Of a stretch of DNA of 11,142 nucleotides, positions 1-5,814 are shown piece after piece. The notes below the pieces were generated by a model. It was not told the DNA's origin. It made no database searches and saw nothing but the letters and a program-made list of their open reading frames with translations. This DNA is from DATEOR01 sp036279015 (GTDB taxonomy: Bacteria > Actinomycetota > Thermoleophilia > Gaiellales > Gaiellaceae). Made by a program: the position numbers and the translations under genes. The stretch is from positions 1-11,142 of the forward strand of contig DASUJY010000019.1 in NCBI GenBank assembly GCA_036279015.1. Direction: 5' to 3'. Positions within the stretch are counted from its first letter, which is position 1, and each line of letters starts with the position of its first letter.

Positions 1-570
1 GCATTGAGATTCCGTGACGGCCGCATCGTCGCGAGAGGCCGCGTGCTCCTGACGAGGCGCGAACTCGTCGCCGCGGCCCGTCGCCATCCGAACCTCGCCG
101 GCTACGACCGCAGCATCCCGCTCCGGATTTCCGTCACCGCGCTCGCGGAGCCCCGGGCGCGGGAGCTCGTGGTCGGCATGGAGGTCTCGGCGCGCTACCT
201 CGAGCCCCAGTTCGTCGCGGGCGTGTTTCGCGATCGTGCGCTCGTCGGCGTGGCGGCGAGCTTCCACGGGCCGTACCGTCATCTGTTCGTCGGCTCCGAC
301 GGCACGCTGGTCGGGGCGGAGAACGGCACGATCTTCATGCCCCACGGGCGGACGGTCGACCCGCCGGACGACCTGCCGAGCGGGCGCGCGGTCGCCTTCT
401 CGCCCGACGGCCGCTGGATCGCCCGCGTGAACGGCATCAGCGTCTTCCTCGTCGGCACGCCCCTGAACGAGGAGCCGGGCAGGATCATCCGTCTCCCGGT
501 TCCCGCGCAGGACCTCGTCTGGGAGCCGGTCAGCCGAGGGACTGCAGTCGGGCCGCCAATTCGTCGATGA
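1..570 (+). CDS. 3' part of a gene of unknown function with a WD40/TolB-like beta-propeller repeat (partial)
   Basis: The reading frame is open from the first base of the window to a TGA at 568-570, so about 189 residues of the C-terminal part are visible; the TTG at position 4 is probably internal and the true start lies outside. I do not recognise the family. Residues about 128-145 read AVAFSPDGRWIARVNG, the typical strand pair of a WD40/TolB-type propeller blade, and a second partial blade-like segment (LVWEP) occurs near residue 172. The earlier part (residues 90-117) has beta-rich, turn-rich sequence such as FVGSDGTLVGAENGTIF. No signal peptide or membrane segment is seen in the visible part. 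Codon use has strong GC3 bias, supporting real coding. Its last 41 bases overlap the end of the convergent nucleoside hydrolase gene. Alternatives are a periplasmic/extracytoplasmic sensor or a lipoprotein with a propeller fold; function is unknown. Confidence 0.7.
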   Translation, partial: ALRFRDGRIVARGRVLLTRRELVAAARRHPNLAGYDRSIPLRISVTALAEPRARELVVGMEVSARYLEPQFVAGVFRDRALVGVAASFHGPYRHLFVGSDGTLVGAENGTIFMPHGRTVDPPDDLPSGRAVAFSPDGRWIARVNGISVFLVGTPLNEEPGRIIRLPVPAQDLVWEPVSRGTAVGPPIRR

Positions 571-1456
571 ACCCGGGCCCGTCGACGTCGACGCCCACGT
601 GGCAGTTCGGTTCCTTGTCCGTGCGCTCCCAGAGGTCGACGTAGGTCCTCCCCCGCCCCGGCTCGGGCCCGATGTCGACCTCGACGTGGCGGTGCTCCGT
701 CCGCAGGTAGCGGTCGGAGACGACGTGCGCGACCGCGAGCGCGTCGTGGACGGGCGAGCCTTCCCAGCCGTACATCCGCTGATGATGGCCGTGGTAGAAG
801 TCGTAGAGCTCGCCGACCAGGGTGCCGACGCGGCCGGTCGCGCGCAGCTCCTCGACCTTCTCCGGTCGGAGCAGCGCTCGGTGCGTCACGTCGAGCCCGA
901 CCATCGTCACCTCGATCCCGCTCGTGAACACACGGTGGGCGGCCTCCGGGTCGGCCCAGATATTGAACTCGGCCGCCGGGGTCACGTTCCCCTCGGCGAT
1001 CGCGCCGCCCATGAGGACGATGCGCTCGATCCGCTCCTCGATGCCCGGGTAGCGGGCCAGGAGAAGGCCGATGTTCGAGAGCGGGCCGACCGGGACGAGG
1101 ACGACGCCGTCGCGTTCCTCCACGGTCCGGGCGATGAAGTCGATCGCGTGGCCGTCCGCGGGACGGGTCGTCGGGTCGGGCAGGTCGGGGCCGTCGAGAC
1201 CGCTTTCGCCGTGCACGTATGCGGCCGTCCATTGCTCGCGCACGAGTGGGCGATCGCACCCGACGTGCACCGGGATGTCGGTGCGGTCGACGAACTCGAG
1301 GATCTTGAGCGCGTTCGCGGTCGTCTTCTCGAGGGTCTGGTTGCCCGAGACGGACGTGACGCCGAGCAACTCGATCTCCGGCGAGGCGAGCGCCAGCAGG
1401 AGCGCGATCGCATCGTCGTGGCCGGGGTCCGTGTCGAGGATGATGGGGACGGCCAT
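530..1456 (-). CDS. Inosine/uridine-preferring nucleoside hydrolase family protein
   Basis: This 308-residue protein should hydrolyse the N-glycosidic bond of ribonucleosides to a free base plus ribose in the cytoplasm (nucleoside salvage). The N-terminal signature DTDPGHDD (residues 8-15) supplies the calcium-binding aspartates D10, D14 and D15. Further expected active-site residues are at nearly the same numbers as in the Crithidia enzyme: N39, H82 (in HGESGLDG), N157 in GGAIAEGN, E163-F-N165, and H237-D238 in PVHDA, where the His is the usual proton donor and the Asp a metal ligand. Length is normal for the family (about 310-320). The ATG start shares one base with the ribokinase stop (TGATG), implying translational coupling. 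Base preference (purine versus pyrimidine nucleosides) cannot be read from the sequence. The 3' end overlaps the convergent gene on the left by 41 bases, leaving no room for a separate terminator. Confidence 0.95.
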   Translation of the reverse strand: MAVPIILDTDPGHDDAIALLLALASPEIELLGVTSVSGNQTLEKTTANALKILEFVDRTDIPVHVGCDRPLVREQWTAAYVHGESGLDGPDLPDPTTRPADGHAIDFIARTVEERDGVVLVPVGPLSNIGLLLARYPGIEERIERIVLMGGAIAEGNVTPAAEFNIWADPEAAHRVFTSGIEVTMVGLDVTHRALLRPEKVEELRATGRVGTLVGELYDFYHGHHQRMYGWEGSPVHDALAVAHVVSDRYLRTEHRHVEVDIGPEPGRGRTYVDLWERTDKEPNCHVGVDVDGPGFIDELAARLQSLG

Positions 1457-2277
1457 CAGCGGCGCAGTATCTCGTCAATCTCCGCGGCGGTGGGGAGAGA
1501 GGGCTGCGCGCCGAGGCGCGAGGCCGCAATCGCTCCCGCGGCGCACGAGCGGCGAAGCGCCTCCTCGCGCTCGCGGCTCTCGAGGAGCGAGACGACCATG
1601 CACGCAGTGAAGGCATCGCCCGCCGCAGTGCCGTCGACGGCGTTCACCCTGGGTGGCGCGGCCCGGGCGACCTCGTCCCCGTCCTCCAGAAGAACGGCGC
1701 CCTCAGCGCCCAGTGTCAGCGCAGTGAGGCGTGGTGCCTCGGGCAACGCATCGAGCTCGTAGCGATTGACGACGACGAGGTCGGCGCGGCCGAGGACCTC
1801 GACGGGGACCGGCTTTGCGGGAGCCGCGTTGAGCGCGAAGAAGCCGGCCGTCGCCCGGGCGGCCGCCGCGATCGTCTCGAGCGGGATCTCGAGCTGGCAG
1901 AGGAGGTTTTCGATCGTCGTGGGCGCCATCGCCTCCCCGTTCGCCCCCGGGGCGACGACGATCTGGGTCTCGCCCTCGGCATCCACGTAGATGAGCGCGA
2001 CGCCGGTCGCTGCGTCCGAGGAGGCGACGTCGAGGCTGACGCCGGCCTCGCGAAGCCCTGCGAGCGCCTCGTCGGCGAAGGGATCGCGCCCCACGGCGCC
2101 GGTCATCTTCACCTCTGCGCCGAGCCGCGCGGCCGCGACGGCCTGGTTGGCCCCCTTGCCTCCCGGGAAGCGCTCGAAGCTCGCGTCGCTGACCGTCTCC
2201 CCCGGCTGCGGCAGCCGCTCGCAGCGAGCGACGAGGTCGAGGTTGATGCTGCCGACGACGGTGAGGCTAGGCGGCAA
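1456..2277 (-). CDS. rbsK: Ribokinase (PfkB-family carbohydrate kinase)
   Basis: A 273-residue PfkB-family kinase, closest by eye to ribokinase, which converts D-ribose plus ATP to ribose 5-phosphate. Key features are GSINLDLV (8-15, with substrate-contacting N12/D14), GGKGANQA (39-46, PfkB signature 1), TGVALIYVD (91-99), QLEIPLE (128-134), NAAPA (150-154), the N171-x-x-E174 metal/phosphate motif and GTAAGD (216-221) with catalytic base D221; the tail GAQPSLPT also matches ribokinase. It is about 35 residues shorter than E. coli RbsK; most of the loss lies after NRYE (171-174), where the helix before the LTLG strand (187-190) is absent. The start is TTG at 2277, overlapping the upstream stop by 11 bases; it places GSIN at the usual distance. 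The adjoining nucleoside hydrolase would supply its ribose substrate. Another sugar or nucleoside specificity within PfkB is possible. Confidence 0.92.
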   Translation of the reverse strand: MPPSLTVVGSINLDLVARCERLPQPGETVSDASFERFPGGKGANQAVAAARLGAEVKMTGAVGRDPFADEALAGLREAGVSLDVASSDAATGVALIYVDAEGETQIVVAPGANGEAMAPTTIENLLCQLEIPLETIAAAARATAGFFALNAAPAKPVPVEVLGRADLVVVNRYELDALPEAPRLTALTLGAEGAVLLEDGDEVARAAPPRVNAVDGTAAGDAFTACMVVSLLESREREEALRRSCAAGAIAASRLGAQPSLPTAAEIDEILRR

Positions 2278-2818
2278 GCGCGCGCAGGTCGTCGACCGCG
2301 CCGTTCAGGAGGTTCTCGCGCAGGTCGAAGAGGCCGGCCCAGAGCGACCCGCGGTCGGGTGCCGACGCAAGGCGGGCCGAGGCGGAGAGCCCCTCCAGCG
2401 CGCGAACCAGCACTGCGAGCTCGAGGTAGGCGTGCGAGACCCGTGCGGGAGAGGCGCCGACGCCGGCACGGCGCAGGACCCCGTCCCACTCCACGACCTC
2501 GCCCGCGCCCGGCTCGCCGTACCAGGAGCGGCCCTCGGCTTCGTCCGATTCGAGCTCGAGCAGGAAGCGACCCAGCGGCCGCTCGAGACCCGAGAGCGCG
2601 GTCTCGGCCCGCTCGGCGGCGCGGCGAAGCGCCGCCTCCCGTCGCGAGGCGGTGCAGGGCTCCGGCTCGCCCTTCGCCCAACGCTCGAGCAGGCGGCAGA
2701 AGGCGAGCGCGGCGACCTCGCTCGCGGTCAGCGAGCGCACGAGGCGGTCGGCGGTCTGCTGCGACACGCCGTAGGAGCGCATGAGCCCCGCCCAGCCGTT
2801 CCCGTTCGTCTCGATCAT
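2267..2818 (-). CDS. Conserved-looking hypothetical protein, first gene of the ribokinase/nucleoside hydrolase operon
   Basis: I do not recognise this 183-residue protein. It starts at the ATG at 2818 (MIETNGNGWAGLMRSYGVS); a longer frame back to 2875 exists but would run into the divergent enolase gene, so the shorter start is preferred. The protein looks soluble and mostly helical. Residues about 13-30 (MRSYGVSQQTADRLVRSL) could be a helix-turn-helix or small helical bundle; residues 55-92 are a charged Arg/Glu/Ala-rich helix; then a Gly-rich turn with several Trp/Tyr (about 95-110), and a final helical stretch ending LFDLRENLLNGAVDDLRAL. There is no signal peptide, membrane segment or Cys/His metal cluster. 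Its stop overlaps the ribokinase start by 11 bases, so it is probably cotranslated. A regulator or accessory protein for ribose/nucleoside use is a guess from context only. Confidence 0.75.
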   Translation of the reverse strand: MIETNGNGWAGLMRSYGVSQQTADRLVRSLTASEVAALAFCRLLERWAKGEPEPCTASRREAALRRAAERAETALSGLERPLGRFLLELESDEAEGRSWYGEPGAGEVVEWDGVLRRAGVGASPARVSHAYLELAVLVRALEGLSASARLASAPDRGSLWAGLFDLRENLLNGAVDDLRALAA

Positions 2819-2854
2819 CGTCTTCTTACTACTACACCAACTTGTCGTTCGGCG

Positions 2855-2860
2855 TACGGT
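2855..2860 (+). promoter_or_regulatory. Candidate -10 hexamer for the enolase-family gene (TACGGT)
   Basis: TACGGT ends 7 bases before the ATG at 2868, within the 49-base divergent gap to the ribokinase operon. On the other strand TAGTAA (2826-2831) ends 7 bases before the ATG at 2818 but lacks the final T. The left half of the gap is a conspicuous AT-rich patch and may hold an operator shared by both transcripts. Confidence 0.35.
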
Positions 2861-2867
2861 TCCGTGG

Positions 2868-3920
2868 ATGAACACGTACGGCCTCGTCTCTGGTTTGCCC
2901 GTCGAGATCGACTCCTACGAGCTCGAGGGGCTGAGCGTCCAGGTCTCCCCCGAGTTCGTCCGGCGCACGACCGTCGTGCGCCTCCGCGGAGGAGGCGAGG
3001 AAGGGATCGGCGAGGACGTCACCTACAGCGCGGAGGACCAGGAGGCCTTCCAGGCAGAGGGCCCGAGCCTGCCGCTCGCGGGCTCGCACCACACCGTCGG
3101 GTCGTTCTCGGAGCTGCTCGAGCGCCTCGCGCTCTGGCCCTCCGGTCCCGCCCTCGAGCAGTTCAGGCCGTATCGCCGCTGGGCATTCGAGAGCGCCGCG
3201 CTCGACCTCGCGCTCCGCCAAGCCGGGAAGTCGCTCGCCGAGGCCGTCGAGCGGGAGCCGCAGCCGGTTCGCTTCGTCGCCTCGATGCGCTTCGGCGACC
3301 CGGCCACGATCGCTCCCCTCCGCGCCTGGCTCGACCTCTATCCCGAACTCCGCGTGAAGCTCGACCCGACGCCGACCTGGGACGACGCGCTCGTGAACGA
3401 GCTCGTGGCGACGGGCGCTGTCGACACGCTCGACTTCAAGGGCGCGTACAAGGGCACGCCGGTCGACATGCCGGCGGACGCGACGCTCTACGCGCGGATC
3501 GCGCTCGCGTTTCCGGACGCGTGGCTCGAGGACCCCGACCTCACGGGTGAGACCGGGCCGGTGCTCGAGCGCCACCGCGACCGCATCACGTGGGACGCGC
3601 CGATCCACTCGGTCGCCGACATCGTCGGCCTCCCCTTCCCGCCGCGGACGCTCAACTTCAAGCCCTCCCGGTTCGGCAGCATCCAGCGGCTCTTCGACGG
3701 CTACGACTATTGCGCCCAGCACAAGATCGCCGTTTACGGAGGCGGCCAGTTCGAGCTCGGCCCCGGCCGCGGGCAGATCCAGTACCTCGCCTCGCTCTTC
3801 CACCCGGACACGCCGAACGACGTCGCTCCGGGCGCGTACAACGGCAAGCCGGCAACCGGCCTGCCGACGAGCCCGCTCGAGCCGGCGCTCGATGAGGTCG
3901 GCTTCCGGTGGCGCGCCTGA
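2868..3920 (+). CDS. Enolase-superfamily enzyme, muconate cycloisomerase / o-succinylbenzoate synthase type
   Basis: A 350-residue enolase-superfamily protein: N-terminal capping domain (about 1-125) followed by a TIM-like barrel. Aligned by eye with E. coli OSBS, the catalytic set is complete: R162-V-K164 (the KxK motif with the usual Arg variant), metal ligands D189 (DTLDFKG), E221 (WLEDPD) and D243 (ITWDAP), and K265 (NFKPSRFG) as the second acid/base lysine. The Asn that usually follows the first metal Asp (DxN) is Lys here. This pattern indicates abstraction of a proton alpha to a carboxylate, but substrate cannot be deduced: OSBS, N-succinylamino acid racemase, dipeptide epimerase or a new reaction are possible. 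No other menaquinone genes are nearby. The ATG at 2868 is chosen because the longer frame (from 2781) begins inside the divergent gene; a TACGGT hexamer lies 7 bases upstream. A small gene overlaps its 3' end. Confidence 0.85.
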   Translation: MNTYGLVSGLPVEIDSYELEGLSVQVSPEFVRRTTVVRLRGGGEEGIGEDVTYSAEDQEAFQAEGPSLPLAGSHHTVGSFSELLERLALWPSGPALEQFRPYRRWAFESAALDLALRQAGKSLAEAVEREPQPVRFVASMRFGDPATIAPLRAWLDLYPELRVKLDPTPTWDDALVNELVATGAVDTLDFKGAYKGTPVDMPADATLYARIALAFPDAWLEDPDLTGETGPVLERHRDRITWDAPIHSVADIVGLPFPPRTLNFKPSRFGSIQRLFDGYDYCAQHKIAVYGGGQFELGPGRGQIQYLASLFHPDTPNDVAPGAYNGKPATGLPTSPLEPALDEVGFRWRA

Positions 3921-4054
3921 GGCAGCTGGTCTGCCGCCATCGCTATGAGGTGGTCGAGCGCATCGAGGCGGGCGGCGACCCACGCCTCGAGGTCACCGAG
4001 CCGCTCCCGGTCGGCCAGGGCGAGTCGCGCTACGGCTGGATGCGCCGCCGCTGA
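3908..4054 (+). CDS. Small protein of 48 residues overlapping the enolase 3' end
   Basis: A GTG at 3908 opens a 48-residue frame that ends with TGA at 4052-4054. It overlaps the end of the enolase gene by 13 bases in another frame, a layout typical of translational coupling. Nearly every codon (45 of 48) ends in G or C, as in real genes of this window. The product begins MARLRQLVCRHRYEVVERIE and ends in GESRYGWMRRR. It is basic at both ends, has a single Cys (position 9) and His (11), and has no membrane segment. I do not recognise a family. It fills the space between the enolase stop and the palindromic spacer exactly, so it may act with the enolase or simply share its transcript. Chance open frames of this length are common in GC-rich DNA, so it stays tentative. 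Confidence 0.5.
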   Translation: MARLRQLVCRHRYEVVERIEAGGDPRLEVTEPLPVGQGESRYGWMRRR

Positions 4055-4075
4055 GCGTACGGGACGTGTCCGTTC

Positions 4076-4098
4076 CAGACCCCGGGGTCTGACCCCGG
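4076..4098. repeat. Overlapping palindromes in the convergent spacer, possible REP-like element
   Basis: Bases 4076-4091 form a perfect 16-bp palindrome (CAGACCCC/GGGGTCTG). The right arm is used again in a second inverted repeat, CCGGGGTC-T-GACCCCGG at 4082-4098, so the central GGGGTC block can pair with either neighbour. It lies between the ends of two convergent genes (3908-4054 and RNase J). In form it resembles dispersed REP-type palindromes found between convergent bacterial genes, but only one copy is in this window. It could also serve as a transcription stop or mRNA-end protector. Confidence 0.6.
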
Positions 4099-4110
4099 TG
4101 TGAAAGACGT

Positions 4111-4129
4111 GGCCCGCCCCAGGGGGGCC
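4111..4129 (-). terminator. GC-rich hairpin just past the RNase J stop codon
   Basis: GGCCCGCCCC and GGGGGGCC, separated by a single A, can pair with one bulge to form a strong stem ending four bases from the RNase J stop codon. On the minus strand only a short CTTTCA follows it, so there is no proper U-tract; it would be a weak or factor-assisted terminator, together with the palindrome at 4076-4098. Confidence 0.35.
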
Positions 4130-4132
4130 GGC

Positions 4133-5788
4133 TCAGACCTCGAGCACGACGGGGAGGATCATCGGCCGGCGGCCCGTTCGCTCCCTGATGAGCCTTCCGA
4201 CCGCATCGTGGATGTGCTCCTGGAGGAGCTTCAGCTCGGAGATGTCCTCCGCGAGGCAGCCCGCGATCGTTCGCTCGGCCTCGTCGCGGGCCTCGTCCAG
4301 GAGCGGCCCTGGCTCGGCGAAGCCGCGGGAGATGACCTCGGGGGCAGCGATCTCGCGGCCGTTCTGGGAGCCGACCGTGACGACGACGATGAGGACGCCG
4401 TCCTCGGAGAGATGGCGGCGGTCGCGGAGCGCCACGTCCTGCACGTCCCCCACTCCGAGCCCGTCGACGAAGGTCGCGCCGCTCTCGACCGACCCGACGA
4501 TCCGCGCCCGGCCGCCCTCGAGCTCGACGACGGAGCCGTTCTCCGCGAGCACGATGTGCTCGGGCTCGACCCCTGCGTCGCGGGCGAGGCGCGCGTGGGC
4601 CGCGAGCATCCTGAACTCACCGTGCACCGGCATGACGTTTCGCGGGCGCAGAACGGCGAGGATCGTCCGGAGCTCCTCGGCATGGCCGTGGCCGGACACG
4701 TGCACGGGGGCGATCTCCTGGTGCAGGACCTCGGCGCCCGACTTGGCGAGCCGGTTGATCGTGTCGTGGACGCGGAGCTCGTTCCCAGGCACGGGCTTGG
4801 CCGAGATGATGACGGTGTCGCCCTCCTCGATCTCGACGTGCTGGTGGTCGTTGTAGGCCATGCGGGTGAGCGCCGACATGGGCTCCCCCTGGCTCCCGGT
4901 GCAGAGGATCATCGTCTCCTCGGGTCGCAGCTCGGGCAGCACGTCAGGCTTCACGAGCACGTCTTCGGCGACGTCGATGTAGCCGAGGTTGCGCGCGATG
5001 TTGACGTTCTTGCGCAGGGAGCGGCCGATCAGGCAGACCTTGCGGCCGCTCTCGACGGCGACGTCGATCGCCTGCTGGACGCGGTGGACGTTCGAGGCGA
5101 ACGACGCGATGAGGATGCGCCCGTGCCGCTGCGGGATGATCTGTCGGAAGACGACGCCGACGGTGCGTTCCGACTCGGTCACTCCCGGGCGCTCGGCGTT
5201 CGTCGAGTCGCCGAGGAGGAGGTCGACGCCGCGGTTGCCGAGATCGGCCAGTGCCCCCAGGTCGGTGCGGAAGCCGTCCACCGGCGTATGGTCGATCTTG
5301 TAGTCGCCCGTGTGGACGATGCGCCCGCCCGGCGTCTCGAGGACGACCGCGACGGCGTCCGGGATCGAGTGCGCCATGCGGACGAACTCGGCCCGGTAAG
5401 GGCCGATCTCCACCGGCCCGTCCTCGGGCATCGCCTCCACGAGCTCGGCATCTCTCAGGAGGCCGTGCTCGTCGAGTTTCGACTTGACGAGGCCGAGGGT
5501 GAGGCCGGTCGCCCGGATCTCCGGGATCCGCACCTCGCGCAGGAGATACGGGAGCGCGCCGACGTGATCCTCGTGCCCGTGCGTGAGGATGACCGCGCGG
5601 ATGTCCCGCTCGCGCTCGCGCAGGTAGGAGAAGTCCGGGAGAACGAGGTCGACGCCGAGGTGCTCGTCTCGTGGAAAGGAGAGGCCGGCGTCGATGACGA
5701 CGATGCCGTCGTCGCTCTCGACCACCATCATGTTCTTCCCGACCTCGCCCAGGCCCCCGAGCGGGATCAGTCGCGTGGCCAGGGGCAT
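4133..5788 (-). CDS. rnj: Ribonuclease J (metallo-beta-lactamase/beta-CASP RNase)
   Basis: A 551-residue RNase J, the zinc-dependent enzyme with 5'-3' exonuclease and endonuclease activity that handles mRNA decay and rRNA maturation. The metallo-beta-lactamase domain carries H70-G-H72-E-D74-H75 (HGHEDH), H140 (AHSIPD) and D162 (HTGDYKID). The beta-CASP domain includes GDSTNAERPG (193-202), SFASNVHRV (229-237), GRSLRKNVNIA (255-265) and CTGSQGEP (296-303). The later SGHGHAEEL (365-373) and MPVHGEFR (386-393) supply the other conserved histidines. A C-terminal domain of about 110 residues follows, ending in ILPVVLEV; length matches the family (550-560). It starts at an ATG immediately before GLGEVGKN at the expected spacing. 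Only 26 bases separate it from the divergent PLP-enzyme gene. In many Actinobacteria rnj follows dapA directly; here an opposite-strand gene separates them. Confidence 0.97.
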   Translation of the reverse strand: MPLATRLIPLGGLGEVGKNMMVVESDDGIVVIDAGLSFPRDEHLGVDLVLPDFSYLRERERDIRAVILTHGHEDHVGALPYLLREVRIPEIRATGLTLGLVKSKLDEHGLLRDAELVEAMPEDGPVEIGPYRAEFVRMAHSIPDAVAVVLETPGGRIVHTGDYKIDHTPVDGFRTDLGALADLGNRGVDLLLGDSTNAERPGVTESERTVGVVFRQIIPQRHGRILIASFASNVHRVQQAIDVAVESGRKVCLIGRSLRKNVNIARNLGYIDVAEDVLVKPDVLPELRPEETMILCTGSQGEPMSALTRMAYNDHQHVEIEEGDTVIISAKPVPGNELRVHDTINRLAKSGAEVLHQEIAPVHVSGHGHAEELRTILAVLRPRNVMPVHGEFRMLAAHARLARDAGVEPEHIVLAENGSVVELEGGRARIVGSVESGATFVDGLGVGDVQDVALRDRRHLSEDGVLIVVVTVGSQNGREIAAPEVISRGFAEPGPLLDEARDEAERTIAGCLAEDISELKLLQEHIHDAVGRLIRERTGRRPMILPVVLEV

Positions 5789-5795
5789 CGGCCGA

Positions 5796-5801
5796 AGTTT
5801 A
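5796..5801 (-). promoter_or_regulatory. Candidate -10 hexamer for rnj (TAAACT)
   Basis: TAAACT on the minus strand fits the actinobacterial TANNNT -10 pattern and ends 7 bases before the rnj ATG, so the transcript would be leaderless or nearly so. The AT-rich patch around it is the only one in the 26-base divergent gap. No convincing -35 is seen. Confidence 0.4.
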
Positions 5802-5814
5802 GTAGGGTCGGGGC

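Noticed and set aside
279..1616. Minus-strand open frame (445 codons) across the nucleoside hydrolase region
   Set aside because: Shadow frame of the nucleoside hydrolase and ribokinase genes on the same strand; very Arg/Pro-rich.
1991..3550. Long + strand open frame (519 codons)
   Set aside because: Antisense to ribokinase and the operon-head gene, then out of frame with the enolase; no domain seen.
2832..3983. Minus-strand open frame (383 codons) opposite the enolase gene
   Set aside because: Antisense of a gene with a complete enolase-superfamily active site; product is Arg/Glu/Asp-rich without motifs.
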